A stretch of DNA of 64,000 nt from Maridesulfovibrio zosterae DSM 11974 (GTDB lineage Bacteria > Desulfobacterota > Desulfovibrionia > Desulfovibrionales > Desulfovibrionaceae). The notes under the pieces are model-generated. The model did no database searches and was not told where the DNA came from. It saw only the letters and a list, made by a program, of their open reading frames with translations. Shown in pieces: positions 26,672-35,463 of this stretch (the stretch's first letter is position 1; the number at the start of each line of letters is the position of its first letter). The stretch spans positions 2,673 to 66,672 of the forward strand of contig NZ_KE384344.1 in the NCBI RefSeq assembly GCF_000425265.1, written 5' to 3'. Made by a program: the position numbers and the translations under genes.

Positions 26672-27985
26672 TTATTTAATTTTGGACTGTACCTGCCCCA
26701 CATAAGGATAGAGAAAAGCACCTCGACCAATATAAAATATAATAAATGCCAGCCATAGACCGGTGTTGCCCCATAGCGGAACGCAAACTGCCAGTGTTCC
26801 TAAAAATCCTAATAGTGCCTTGAATGTTGAATTTCGTACCGGGCGAGTCGCTCCAGCTCCGGTAAATATGCCGTAAAGTGTCAGGCCGAAGCCTGCTGCT
26901 ATGGGGAAAATGATTCCCCAGTAATATACGGTTTGATAATTGGTCAGGATTTCCGGGATATTTGTAAATATTCTTCCAAGATCTCTACCAAATATTCCTA
27001 CTATGCTGGACATTATGAGCATTACCCCTATTGTCCATTGTCTGTTCCTAAGGAAAGTCAGTGACATTAGTTCCGCGTCTTGCTGACCGACTGATTTGCC
27101 GGAAAAAACACTTGATGTGTTGGCAATGCCATCAAATATATAGCTAATGATGAAAGTTACCTGCATCAGCACTGCATTTGTTGCCAGCTCTGTTGCGCCA
27201 AGAGATGCTCCTACTTTAGTCATGAGGTTGAACATTATGAGTAGGCATACTGTACGCAGCAGCAGGTCTATGTTTGAGGAAGCAATAATCCTTATATCAT
27301 CACTTTTCATACGGAGTTGTGCCAGATAATCTGATAGCGAAATGGGAGCCGTTTGGTGCACGAAGTATAATCCCAAAGCAAGGGTAGAGAATTGGGCGAT
27401 AAGACTTGCTACTGCAACCCCTGCAACTCCAAGTCTGAATCCAGTTACAAAAATAATATCCAAAATAATATTTAGAATATTACCACTTACCTGGGTGATA
27501 AGGGTTTCCCGTGTCTTAGCTTGCCCCATGAGCCAGCCGATGACTGTATAGTTAAGTAAAACAAAAGGTGCGCCCCATATCAGGATTGAAAAATAAATAC
27601 CTGCCTGCTCAGCTACTTTCGGCTCCGGGGCCATGAGTGACCGGGCTGCATGCCAAATTGGGATTTGCAGCATTACGAAGAGCAGACCCATTCCTGCAGC
27701 GAGAATAAAGGGACGAGAAAGACTGGCAATGATATCTTCTTTCTTTTTAGTGCCCAAGGCCATTGCGCTCTGGCTGGTTGTGCTTACCCTGAGGAATCCG
27801 AACAGCCAGTAAAGAGTATTTAGAATCACTGTGCCGATTGCAACTCCACCAATATATATAGGTGAATCGAGATGTCCTACAACGGCAGTATCTACAGCCC
27901 CTAGCAGAGGCTGGGTGACTGTTGAAACAATGAACGGCAGGGCTATAGCGAAGTATTGGCGATGGGTGATGGATTTACTGTTCAT
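26672..27985 (-). CDS. MATE family efflux transporter (DinF-like)
   Basis: About 437 residues with twelve hydrophobic helices, the standard MATE length. The N-terminal pattern ALPFIVSTVTQPLLGAVDTAVVGHL is that of the DinF branch. These proteins export cationic drugs or metabolites using Na+ or H+ gradients. The ATG at 27985 begins inside nikE (stop at 27975-27977), an 11-base overlap, so it is the last gene of the nickel-transport operon and probably translated with it. That context raises the possibility that it exports a metal chelator or relieves metal stress, but no metallophore synthesis gene is visible. It may equally be an unrelated drug pump. Confidence 0.88.
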   Translation of the reverse strand: MNSKSITHRQYFAIALPFIVSTVTQPLLGAVDTAVVGHLDSPIYIGGVAIGTVILNTLYWLFGFLRVSTTSQSAMALGTKKKEDIIASLSRPFILAAGMGLLFVMLQIPIWHAARSLMAPEPKVAEQAGIYFSILIWGAPFVLLNYTVIGWLMGQAKTRETLITQVSGNILNIILDIIFVTGFRLGVAGVAVASLIAQFSTLALGLYFVHQTAPISLSDYLAQLRMKSDDIRIIASSNIDLLLRTVCLLIMFNLMTKVGASLGATELATNAVLMQVTFIISYIFDGIANTSSVFSGKSVGQQDAELMSLTFLRNRQWTIGVMLIMSSIVGIFGRDLGRIFTNIPEILTNYQTVYYWGIIFPIAAGFGLTLYGIFTGAGATRPVRNSTFKALLGFLGTLAVCVPLWGNTGLWLAFIIFYIGRGAFLYPYVGQVQSKIK

Positions 27986-28754
27986 TCTGTATTCTACGTG
28001 TGAATGGTTTTTCGAGAAAATGTGCAGCCTGAAGAAGATCTTTAGCATATTCATTTTTCGCGTAATTTAATTTTTTCATGTCATTGATATGTTCGGCAAC
28101 GATTCCTTTGTTGAGAAATATGAGTTTGTCGCAGACGTATGTCGCCACAGTAATGTCATGGGTGATAAACATAAAGGCAATATTGTGTTTTTCTTTCAGG
28201 GTGCGCATAAGCATGAGGACTTGGGCTTGAACGGATACGTCAAGTGAGCTTACGGCTTCATCAAAGAGAATAAATGCAGGATTGGGCGCGATCGCTCTTG
28301 CAATGCACACGCGTTGTAACTGGCCTCCACTCAACTGGTGTGGGTAGCGTTCAGCTAGATCTGTACCAAGTCCTACTTCATTTAGAAGTTCTACAATACG
28401 TTTTTTTAGAGCTGTTTTTTTCATTGCGGAACGCAGGAGCGGTTCTGCAATGGCTTGCTTAATCAGCATTCTAGGATTTACGGATGTTGTATAATCTTGA
28501 AAGACAACACTTTTGGCTAGGGGGCTGGCGGTCACTTCTGGCGAGAAAGTTACTGTGCCGCTGTCAGCATCTTCCAGTCCCAGAATGATCCTGCCCAGAG
28601 TGCTTTTACCACTTCCTGACTCTCCTACAATACCAAGGCATTCTCCTTTTTCCATAGAGAAAGTTACGCCTTTGAGTATTTGCTGCCGTTGTTTGGAAAA
28701 CAAGTCTTCGCCAACCGGAAAACTTTTGGTCACGTTTTGTACATTAAGGAGCAT
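27975..28754 (-). CDS. nikE: Nickel ABC transporter, ATP-binding protein NikE
   Basis: 259 residues: an ABC ATPase of the peptide/nickel class. Walker A is [10 protein letters not shown] (about 43), the signature LSGGQLQRVCIARA, Walker B FILFDEAVSSLD, and the H-loop FITHDI. LSGGQLQRVC and DEAVSxLD are close to those of E. coli NikE. It pairs with NikD as the two ATPases of the Ni2+ importer. It starts 4 bases after nikD and its end overlaps the MATE gene. Confidence 0.85.
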   Translation of the reverse strand: MLLNVQNVTKSFPVGEDLFSKQRQQILKGVTFSMEKGECLGIVGESGSGKSTLGRIILGLEDADSGTVTFSPEVTASPLAKSVVFQDYTTSVNPRMLIKQAIAEPLLRSAMKKTALKKRIVELLNEVGLGTDLAERYPHQLSGGQLQRVCIARAIAPNPAFILFDEAVSSLDVSVQAQVLMLMRTLKEKHNIAFMFITHDITVATYVCDKLIFLNKGIVAEHINDMKKLNYAKNEYAKDLLQAAHFLEKPFTRRIQNEQ

Positions 28755-28758
28755 GTTT

Positions 28759-29562
28759 TTATCCCATAATCTGAGTGAAAGTTTGTACTATATGTTGACG
28801 GGTTTCAATTAGGTTTTTGGTATAGTCTTCCTGCGGGGTAAAGAACACCTCATCGGCTTTACCTTTTTCTACTACGCTGCCGTTATGCATTACGATGATA
28901 TTGTCGGCCAGATGCGAGACAAGGCTCAGGTCGTGGCTGATAAAAATCAGTGCTGTATTGAAGTATTCACGTATAGATTTAAGTTCTCTGATCACATCCT
29001 GCTGACTCATATAATCAATTGCAGTCGTTGGTTCATCAGCAATGATCAGGTCCGGGCGCATGACCAAGGCTAAAGCGACCATGATTCGTTGGAGCATTCC
29101 TCCGCTTAGTTCATGAGGATACTTGTTGAATATGGTTTCCGGATCTTTGAGATTCACCTGTGAAAAAATCTTTGCCATGCAGTCAAGAGCATCGGCGGGC
29201 GATAACTTCTGATGGGAGGTTATTGTTTCAACAACATGGTAGCCTATCGTGAATAGCGGGTTAAAAGCAGTCATCGGGTTCTGCAAAATCATGCATATTT
29301 TTCGTCCACGAATTTTTCTACGTTCTTCCTTGTTCATGGTCAGCAGGTCATGGCCTTTGAATACAGCCCTACCTGTTATTTCAAAATGGTTATTTAAAAA
29401 TCCGTTTATTGCCAAGCAGGTGAGACTTTTCCCGCTACCGGATTCACCCACAATGCCAAGGCATTGATTGTGGTCTAAAGAAAAGGATACATCCTGAGTC
29501 AGTGGAGTGGATTTTCCGTGTCCATAATGGGTTATGGACAGGTTTTCTACTTGTAGCAGCAT
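28759..29562 (-). CDS. nikD: Nickel ABC transporter, ATP-binding protein NikD
   Basis: 267 residues with Walker A GESGSGKSLT (about 38), signature LSGGMLQRIMVALAL, Walker B LIIADEPTTAID and H-loop FISHDL. The LSGGMLQR form of the signature is characteristic of NikD. Together with NikE it powers the NikBC permease. It begins 2 bases after the nikC stop and is followed by nikE with a 4-base gap, so the genes form one transcript. Confidence 0.85.
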   Translation of the reverse strand: MLLQVENLSITHYGHGKSTPLTQDVSFSLDHNQCLGIVGESGSGKSLTCLAINGFLNNHFEITGRAVFKGHDLLTMNKEERRKIRGRKICMILQNPMTAFNPLFTIGYHVVETITSHQKLSPADALDCMAKIFSQVNLKDPETIFNKYPHELSGGMLQRIMVALALVMRPDLIIADEPTTAIDYMSQQDVIRELKSIREYFNTALIFISHDLSLVSHLADNIIVMHNGSVVEKGKADEVFFTPQEDYTKNLIETRQHIVQTFTQIMG

Positions 29563-29564
29563 AA

Positions 29565-30383
29565 TTATTGGTGCTCCTTGGGATCGAAAATATCACGCAG
29601 GCTGTCACCCAGAAGGTTGAAAGCCGAGACCACAATCATGATTGCTAGGCCGGGTAAAATCATCTGTTCGGGGTTACTGAAAAGCACTTCTTTGGCTTCG
29701 TTAAGCATTGCTCCCCATTCTGCCGTGGGAGGTTGAACGCCGAGTCCAAGGAAGGATAGCGTAGATATATTGATGATGATCCAACCTACATCAAGTGTTG
29801 CCAGCAGAGTTATTTCACTCGCTACGTTGGGCATGAGGTGCCGAACCAGAATGTATCTTTTTGAAGTTCCGATGGTTTGCGAATATTGAATATAATTGCT
29901 GTGTGTATAAGAGATTACCGCGCAGCGTATCATCCTTACATACCACGCCAACTTGGCCACGATGTTAGCTAGGACGATATTGAAAAGTCCGGGGCCGAGA
30001 ATTCCAACAATGCTTAAAACGAGAACTTCATAAGGAAATGAAAGCATAACATCACAACCACGCATGACGAGTTCGTCAAATTTTCCTCTGAAGTACCCTG
30101 AAGTAATACCTATAACAGCGCCTATTGCAGCAGTTATGAGCATGGTTAAAAAGGAATAGAAGAGGGAGGTTCTAACTCCAAAGATGATTCTTGAAGCTAC
30201 ATCTCGCCCTAACTGGTCTGTTCCGAGTGGATATTTCCATGAAGATGGAGCGAAGGTGTTAATGATATCAGTTTCATTGGGATCGTGGGGGGCAATCCAG
30301 GGAGCGAAGATACCCACAATAGTAAAGATCGCTATGATCACAATGCAAAATACAGCGGTTTTATTTTTAAGTATTTTATGCAT
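29565..30383 (-). CDS. nikC: Nickel ABC transporter, permease NikC
   Basis: 272 residues, about six membrane helices. It shows the binding-protein-dependent permease (EAA) loop near IGTSKRYILVRHLMPNV, and an N-terminal motif WIAPHDPNETDI and PLGTDQLGRDVASR found in DppC/NikC-type permeases. It forms the membrane channel with NikB. It overlaps the end of nikB by 8 bases. Confidence 0.85.
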   Translation of the reverse strand: MHKILKNKTAVFCIVIIAIFTIVGIFAPWIAPHDPNETDIINTFAPSSWKYPLGTDQLGRDVASRIIFGVRTSLFYSFLTMLITAAIGAVIGITSGYFRGKFDELVMRGCDVMLSFPYEVLVLSIVGILGPGLFNIVLANIVAKLAWYVRMIRCAVISYTHSNYIQYSQTIGTSKRYILVRHLMPNVASEITLLATLDVGWIIINISTLSFLGLGVQPPTAEWGAMLNEAKEVLFSNPEQMILPGLAIMIVVSAFNLLGDSLRDIFDPKEHQ

Positions 30384-31320
30384 GTTGCGCCCTCGTCTTC
30401 AATCTTGGGTCAACCATGCAGTGTAGTATGTCTATGCTGAAGTTCGTGAGTACGAAAAATACGCCCATGATAAAAATATATGCTTGTAGGGTAGGGTAGT
30501 CGCGGTTGAAAATACTAGCCACACAGAGTCTTCCTATTCCGGGAATGGCAAAAATATTTTCGATTACCACTGTTCCGGAGAGTATGCGGACTATCCCTAT
30601 CCCCAGTGCGGTTATGGATGATTGAAGTGAGTTCTTAAGCACGTGCAGCCAGATAATCTTTTTTTCAGAAATACCGCGAGCCCGGGCGTAGAGAGTATAA
30701 TTTTCTTTCATGTTTTCCAGCATACTGTTGCGTATCAAGCGTACATAGGTCGCAATATAGAGAGTGTTCAGAGAAAGTGCTGGAAGAATGTAATGTGCGA
30801 GGGAGCTGGTCCCGCTGCTTGGCAAAATTTTCCAAGTTAGTGAGAATAGCCAGATTAGGAGAAATGCCAACCAGTAATTAGGTACTGATGTTCCTGCGAA
30901 AATTATGAACCGCACACCTTTATCAAAGAGGCTGTCTTTCCATACTGCGCTGGCTACTCCCACCGGCAAACTGATGAGAATTAGGAGGACAAGCGCTACA
31001 CTTGTCAGTTTAAGTGTATATGGAAAGCTACGGGCAAGTTCTCCGGCAACAGTACGATTCGTGTTGGTAAATGATGTTCCGAAATCCAAATGAGCACAGC
31101 GCTCCAACCAGATGGCGTAACGAACCAGAAACGGTTTATCCATACCGAGCTCAATCTTCATTTCCTGAATGGCTTCCGGTGTTGGAATCACATCATTGAC
31201 CCGCAAAGCCACCTCAGCCGGATTGGCTGGAGTAAGATTGACTAATGAAAATGAAAGGAATGAAACCGCGAGCAGTGTTGCAAGGGCGATCAGGGTCCTG
31301 CGGATAATATAAACATGCAT
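30376..31320 (-). CDS. nikB: Nickel ABC transporter, permease NikB
   Basis: 314 residues with about six membrane helices. The start MHVYIIRRTLIALATLLAVS, the LGMDKPFLVRYAIWL segment, the DFGTSF motif and the EAA loop YARARGISEKKIIWLHVLKN are as in DppB/NikB permeases. It overlaps nikC by 8 bases downstream. A hairpin sits between nikA and this gene, probably lowering permease expression relative to the binding protein. Confidence 0.87.
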   Translation of the reverse strand: MHVYIIRRTLIALATLLAVSFLSFSLVNLTPANPAEVALRVNDVIPTPEAIQEMKIELGMDKPFLVRYAIWLERCAHLDFGTSFTNTNRTVAGELARSFPYTLKLTSVALVLLILISLPVGVASAVWKDSLFDKGVRFIIFAGTSVPNYWLAFLLIWLFSLTWKILPSSGTSSLAHYILPALSLNTLYIATYVRLIRNSMLENMKENYTLYARARGISEKKIIWLHVLKNSLQSSITALGIGIVRILSGTVVIENIFAIPGIGRLCVASIFNRDYPTLQAYIFIMGVFFVLTNFSIDILHCMVDPRLKTRAQHA

Positions 31321-31380
31321 ACAGTTTTGTCTGCCGGGTTTGGGTTTAGAAAATAAATTTACTAAGGGTGAATTCTTGTA

Positions 31381-31407
31381 GGACCTGCATCCATATAGAG
31401 CAGGCCC
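31381..31407 (-). promoter_or_regulatory. Intercistronic hairpin between nikA and nikB
   Basis: Arms ggacctgc (31381-31388) and gcaggccc (31400-31407), one G-U pair when transcribed from the minus strand, 6 bases after the nikA stop. No U-tract follows, so it looks like an mRNA-stabilising or processing hairpin and not a full terminator. Confidence 0.6.
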
Positions 31408-31413
31408 TTTGTT

Positions 31414-33006
31414 TTATTGTAGTTTCATGCGCTGGAGCGGAATTTCAAACTGGGATGGATTGAATCCTACATCCTTGACTTTATCACTGAAAATAGCGCG
31501 GTTGCGCTCGTAAGTAAGCGGCAGATAAACAGCCTCTTCGTGCAGTGTTTTCAAAATGTATGTGTAATGTTCCTGGCGTTTTTTTATGTCCACGGATTTC
31601 AGGGCATCAAGGATAGCCTGATCAATCTGAGCTTTTTCTTTAAGTCCCTGCTGCGCAGCGTAGTCTCCGTATACTGGTTTGCGCATAGCTCCGATGAATG
31701 ATTGCGGATCGTATGGAGTTCCCCAAGATATGTTGAAGGAGATGTCGAAATCTCCGCCTTTGAGACGGTCGCGGTGAGCCTGTTCTTCTTCACCTACGAT
31801 TTTCATCTTAACTCCAGATTTGCCCCACATGCTTTGCAGGTATTGAGCTATGGTGCGTTCAAGGACTTTGTCGCTGTCGTAAGTCAACGTTATTTTGAGC
31901 TCTTTTCCGTCTTTCTTACGGATGGAACCATCCATTTTCCAGCCTGCTTCATCTAGCAGAACAGCAGCTTTTTTAGGATCGTATTTGTAAGGTTCAAGAT
32001 CAATATTTGCGCAGGGGATGTTTTTGGAAAACAGAGTGTATGCCGGAGTTTCCATTCCAAGCATAATTTTGTCACTGATGATTTGGCGATTGGTAAGATA
32101 TTGGAGAGCTCTACGTACGCGAGCATCGCTAAGCTCGGGGCGAGTAGTGTTCAAGATCATCATGCGGGTGGACATGGGATCGGACATAACTGTTCCGAAA
32201 CCTTTTTTATTTTCGAAACGTTTATAAGCTTTAGGGCTGATCAGATTGAGACCGTAAACGAGGTCGATATCACCGCTTTCAAGTGCTATCAGGCGAGCCT
32301 GATTGTCGGGGATAACTTTGGCGATAATCTTTTTGATAGCAGGTTTCTTACCCCAGTAGTTTTCATTGGCAACAAATTCAGAATATTCATCAACTGTGTT
32401 GTCTTTCAGTATATAACTGCCTGTTCCGTGCAGGCAGTTTACGCCGTTTTTGGATGTTTTTCCTTTAAAGCATTTGGGGGAAATCATGCGGAAAGGGCGT
32501 GTTACGCCAAGCTCTACAATAAAAGGGTAATAAGGCTCAGCAAATTCTATTTCCAGTGTGTATTCGCCTGTCGTGCGAACAGCTTCTTTACCTTTATTTT
32601 GTACTGCGAGCATGAGCCTAATGGACTCCAGCCAGCCATGACGGGTGCCATTCTCAAGCAGGGTGTCAAAGTTTTGTTTAGCTGTTTTTGCGTTGAATTT
32701 AGTTCCATCAGTGAAGGATACATCGTCGCGCAGTTTAAAAGTATATAGCTTGCCGTCAGGGCTAACTTTCCAGCTTTCTGCAAGCCACGGAGTTGGATTT
32801 CCGGTTTGATCCAGAAATACAAGCCCTTCAAAAAGAAGGTTTTGACCAAAAATTTCACCGCCATAGAGGTGAGGATTCAGATCTCGCAGGTCGCGGTAGT
32901 TGGCCATGACCAAGGTGTCCTTAGCGGTGGTGGCCTGTCCCAAAGCTGTAAGGCCAAAAACCATCGTAAGAACAAGCAAAACAATCAAAGATTTGTTACG
33001 CATCAT
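31414..33006 (-). CDS. nikA: Nickel ABC transporter, periplasmic binding protein NikA
   Basis: 530 residues: signal peptide (about 1-25, ending LGQATTA) and an SBP_bac_5 domain. Many segments closely track E. coli NikA: DLNPHLYGGEIFGQNLLFEGL, PWLAESWKVSPDGKLYTFKL, LRDDVSFTDGTKFNA, NYWGKKPAIKKI and VIPDNQARLIALESGDIDL. It would bind nickel, probably as a small-molecule complex, and deliver it to NikBCDE. Nickel is needed for [NiFe] hydrogenases and CO dehydrogenase. The close family member CntA takes other metals with opine chelators, so the exact substrate needs testing. The start may be the second Met (33003), which is better spaced from ggaga. First gene of the operon. Confidence 0.87.
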   Translation of the reverse strand: MMRNKSLIVLLVLTMVFGLTALGQATTAKDTLVMANYRDLRDLNPHLYGGEIFGQNLLFEGLVFLDQTGNPTPWLAESWKVSPDGKLYTFKLRDDVSFTDGTKFNAKTAKQNFDTLLENGTRHGWLESIRLMLAVQNKGKEAVRTTGEYTLEIEFAEPYYPFIVELGVTRPFRMISPKCFKGKTSKNGVNCLHGTGSYILKDNTVDEYSEFVANENYWGKKPAIKKIIAKVIPDNQARLIALESGDIDLVYGLNLISPKAYKRFENKKGFGTVMSDPMSTRMMILNTTRPELSDARVRRALQYLTNRQIISDKIMLGMETPAYTLFSKNIPCANIDLEPYKYDPKKAAVLLDEAGWKMDGSIRKKDGKELKITLTYDSDKVLERTIAQYLQSMWGKSGVKMKIVGEEEQAHRDRLKGGDFDISFNISWGTPYDPQSFIGAMRKPVYGDYAAQQGLKEKAQIDQAILDALKSVDIKKRQEHYTYILKTLHEEAVYLPLTYERNRAIFSDKVKDVGFNPSQFEIPLQRMKLQ

Positions 33007-33673
33007 TTCTCCATTAACGGGTTACTTAAGGTTGTTGAAAGTATGTTATCGAAAACGAAAACAACTCTCATTTTCAATTAATAAAACTACTCGTCAACAT
33101 ATTAACTCTATGGTCTCGAGTTTTTTGTATAAAAAATTGGAGAGGCAATGGTGCTTACCAATATGTTTGATTTATTTTTTAGTATAGTATGATCGCTCAC
33201 TTGATATTGATGTTGAGAATGAATGTCAATATAAAAATATTTCACTAGTATTTGGTTGAGTAAAAATGATTTTTATATGTGTGATTTTCTTTTTTGAGAT
33301 ATTTTGGAGTTTTATAATACTAATTTATACGTATGTTCTGGAAAGAGTAGGGGAAGTAGGCCACTAAAAAAAATATGGAGTTCTTGAAGGCATTTGTTAA
33401 GAACTAGTAGAATAATTCGCTTATTATTATCTTGTGATTGATATGATATGTTTATTACATGCGGATTGGATGGTGCGTTGAGGGAGTTGGGGAGGTTGTC
33501 TAAGGCTAAGGCGCATCCGGGTGAATCAGAAGTGAGGAGCATTGACTGCTGATGAGATCAAGTAAAATCTATTTTGCTATGATTATATCTAGCGCTATGT
33601 TATTACGGATTCGTTTACAGTGTTTGTTACTTGATTCAGACTGAAGTTAACTTTTATCCTGAGGTCGTGGGTT
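33007..33673. other. Divergent intergenic region (667 bp) between nikA and the decarboxylase homologue
   Basis: AT-rich, no supportable gene. It contains an imperfect palindrome at 33205-33231 (tattgatgtt ... aatgtcaata, 8 of 10 positions symmetrical, 7-base spacer), about 200 bases upstream of nikA. This could be a metal-regulator site. I found neither the E. coli NikR box nor the gtgttac-type site of Desulfovibrio NikR. Confidence 0.5.
33205..33231. promoter_or_regulatory. Imperfect palindrome upstream of nikA
   Basis: Arms tattgatgtt and aatgtcaata with two mismatched positions and the spacer gagaatg. Its A+T bias and position suggest a Fur- or NikR-type operator, but it does not match a consensus well. 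Confidence 0.25.
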
Positions 33674-34918
33674 ATGAAAAACAGTTTCCGTATATTTGCA
33701 TCTGTGTTCTTGTTTATAAGTTTCCTTTCTATTTCATCTATATCTACTGCGTCCGAAAAAATATCCATTCCAGAGGATTGTCCATGTAAAGGGGCTATTA
33801 CAGATCTTATCGATGCTTATAATCATGATAAGGTCTTTAAGGTGCTTATTGATGAGGCATTTAAAAATATGCAGCCTGTTTCGGAAGAATACAGGAAAGG
33901 TGGTAATCCTTGGGTGGGGAGAACATTTGCCGACCTGATTCCGTTTTTTGTGGAGTGGAGTTCTTTTCTACCGGAAGCAAAGGGCAGTCATGATAACGGG
34001 CTTAAATATATAGAACAGATGGATCTGTTTGCATATAAAAATCCATTTGGTCGAGTCGCTTTCCAGACTTCACCGGGAATTGATATATTCAATCGTTTTG
34101 CACGTGAGCGCGGTGAATATCTATCAAGCAGAGCTTCGATAAAATATGTAGCCAAATGGCTCGCTGATCCCCGTATTGAAAAGGAAGAATACGACTTGCC
34201 AAATCCAAAAGCTGCTGATGGTGGATTTAAGTCTTACAATGACTTTTTTTCACGTAAGTTTAAAGATATCAACAAGGTCCGCCCGCAGACTATGCCGGGC
34301 CGAGATTATATTATTTCCGCGCCGACCGATGCTATTATGAATTCCATTCCTGCAAAAATTGTAGATCGAACCACCAAGATCAGGACTAAAGGTACTCAGG
34401 AACTGAATATTAAGGAGCTACTGAAAGGATCACGCTATTGGAGTCATTTTGTTGGTGGTACGGCTCTATCTTGTATTCTGATGCCTAATACCTACCACTA
34501 CTATCATGCTCCGGTCGGCGGTAAAATTATTGAAACACGTCTAGTGGACGGAGCATTGCTGGGGATGGAAGATTTTCCAAAATTCGTTCCGGCTAATGGC
34601 AACGTAGGGGCTTACGGTGCAAGTTTTGGTGCGTTTGAAAGCTATCAGCGTGGTTATTTTATTATAGATACCGGAAAATACGGTCTTGTAGGAGTTGTTC
34701 CTGTGGGGCTAAGCACTGTTGGGTCCGTTATATTCAAAGACAAGTTTCTCAAAGCGAAAGATCCGGTAGCGGTCAAGCGTGGTGATGAATTGGGACACTT
34801 TCTTTATGGAGGGTCTATGGTTATTTTAATTTTTGAACCCGGAAAATACAGTTCCGATGCGATTAAGGTTCGTCTGGGGAATCAAATCGGTATATTTGAT
34901 ACCAATTCAACTAATTAA
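33674..34918 (+). CDS. Exported phosphatidylserine decarboxylase homologue
   Basis: 414 residues: a signal peptide (about 1-28, MKNSFRIFASVFLFISFLS ... STAS) followed by a phosphatidylserine decarboxylase domain (about 190-400). Family marks are FKSYNDFFSRKFKD, the Asp of SAPTDAIMNSIP, the His-rich TYHYYHAPVGGKI, and GGSMVILIFEPGK where G380-S381 would be the self-cleavage pair that makes the pyruvoyl group. Ordinary bacterial PSD is a cytoplasmic-side membrane enzyme without a signal peptide and starts nearer its catalytic core. This protein has an extra N-terminal domain and appears to be exported. It might act on phospholipids or another amino-acid substrate in the periplasm. Confidence 0.82.
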   Translation: MKNSFRIFASVFLFISFLSISSISTASEKISIPEDCPCKGAITDLIDAYNHDKVFKVLIDEAFKNMQPVSEEYRKGGNPWVGRTFADLIPFFVEWSSFLPEAKGSHDNGLKYIEQMDLFAYKNPFGRVAFQTSPGIDIFNRFARERGEYLSSRASIKYVAKWLADPRIEKEEYDLPNPKAADGGFKSYNDFFSRKFKDINKVRPQTMPGRDYIISAPTDAIMNSIPAKIVDRTTKIRTKGTQELNIKELLKGSRYWSHFVGGTALSCILMPNTYHYYHAPVGGKIIETRLVDGALLGMEDFPKFVPANGNVGAYGASFGAFESYQRGYFIIDTGKYGLVGVVPVGLSTVGSVIFKDKFLKAKDPVAVKRGDELGHFLYGGSMVILIFEPGKYSSDAIKVRLGNQIGIFDTNSTN

Positions 34919-34943
34919 TATTTAAGAAAAAAACAGAATATGT

Positions 34944-34977
34944 AAGACCGGAAACAAGATAGTTCCCGGTCTTTTTT
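34944..34977 (+). terminator. Rho-independent terminator after the decarboxylase homologue
   Basis: aagaccgg (34944-34951) pairs with ccggtctt (34966-34973), with a further weak pairing inside, followed by a run of six T. Confidence 0.88.
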
Positions 34978-35463
34978 AATGGTTATAATAATTGAACTTA
35001 TCACCTAAATACCTGCCAACAACAATTCGTGAAAATAAGTTTTTAAAAAATAGTTAAATATAATATTTTTTGTTTCAATACAGAAATATTTGGAGTGGCG
35101 TGTAATCAGTACTTTCAGCAAACTGTCCAAACAATAGCTGTGCTGGTGAAGGCGTGATTCTTTACAAGAGAGATTATTTGATCTTATATGGATCAGCTGT
35201 TTGAATTTATTGATAATAAAGAATTGATTTAAAAGAGATGGTCATGGGTAAAAAAATAAAGATGTAACCATCAAAGTTAACGAAAAACAGTTGCCTGTAT
35301 GGGCTTCAAATATTTTATCTCAATTTGCTGGCTAAAACTATGCAACTAAGTGTTATGCTCGGTTAAGATTTGGAACACTTTTTATGAAGTTTAGCTTCAG
35401 TAATCAAATCCCATGTGAGTTTTTATATGAAAATTTAATTTTAATCTGTTGGGAGAATACGCT
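34978..35463. other. Intergenic region with ORF remnants
   Basis: 486 bases without a clear gene. It holds a 14-codon ORF (35188-35232, MDQLFEFIDNKELI) and just after it a frameshifted short reading frame at 35244-35335. The rest is AT-rich and must contain the promoter of the PAS-LuxR regulator. Confidence 0.5.
35244..35335 (+). pseudogene. Short reading frame broken at a run of seven A (possible slippage or remnant)
   Basis: An ATG with a gaga ribosome-like site opens ATG GGT AAA AAA and then hits a stop after a run of seven A (35250-35256). If the run had eight A, the frame would continue as a peptide of about 30 residues, KDVTIKVNEKQLPVWASNIL ..., to a TAA at 35333. Either this is the remnant of a small gene or transcriptional slippage makes the longer form. 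No homologue is recognised. Confidence 0.3.

Noticed and set aside
33007-33200. A canonical NikR operator near nikA
   Set aside because: Neither gtatga-N16-tcatac nor gtgttac-type inverted repeats are present.
33312-33542. A 76-codon minus-strand frame in the gap between nikA and the decarboxylase homologue
   Set aside because: AT-rich, no ribosome site, no recognisable protein features.
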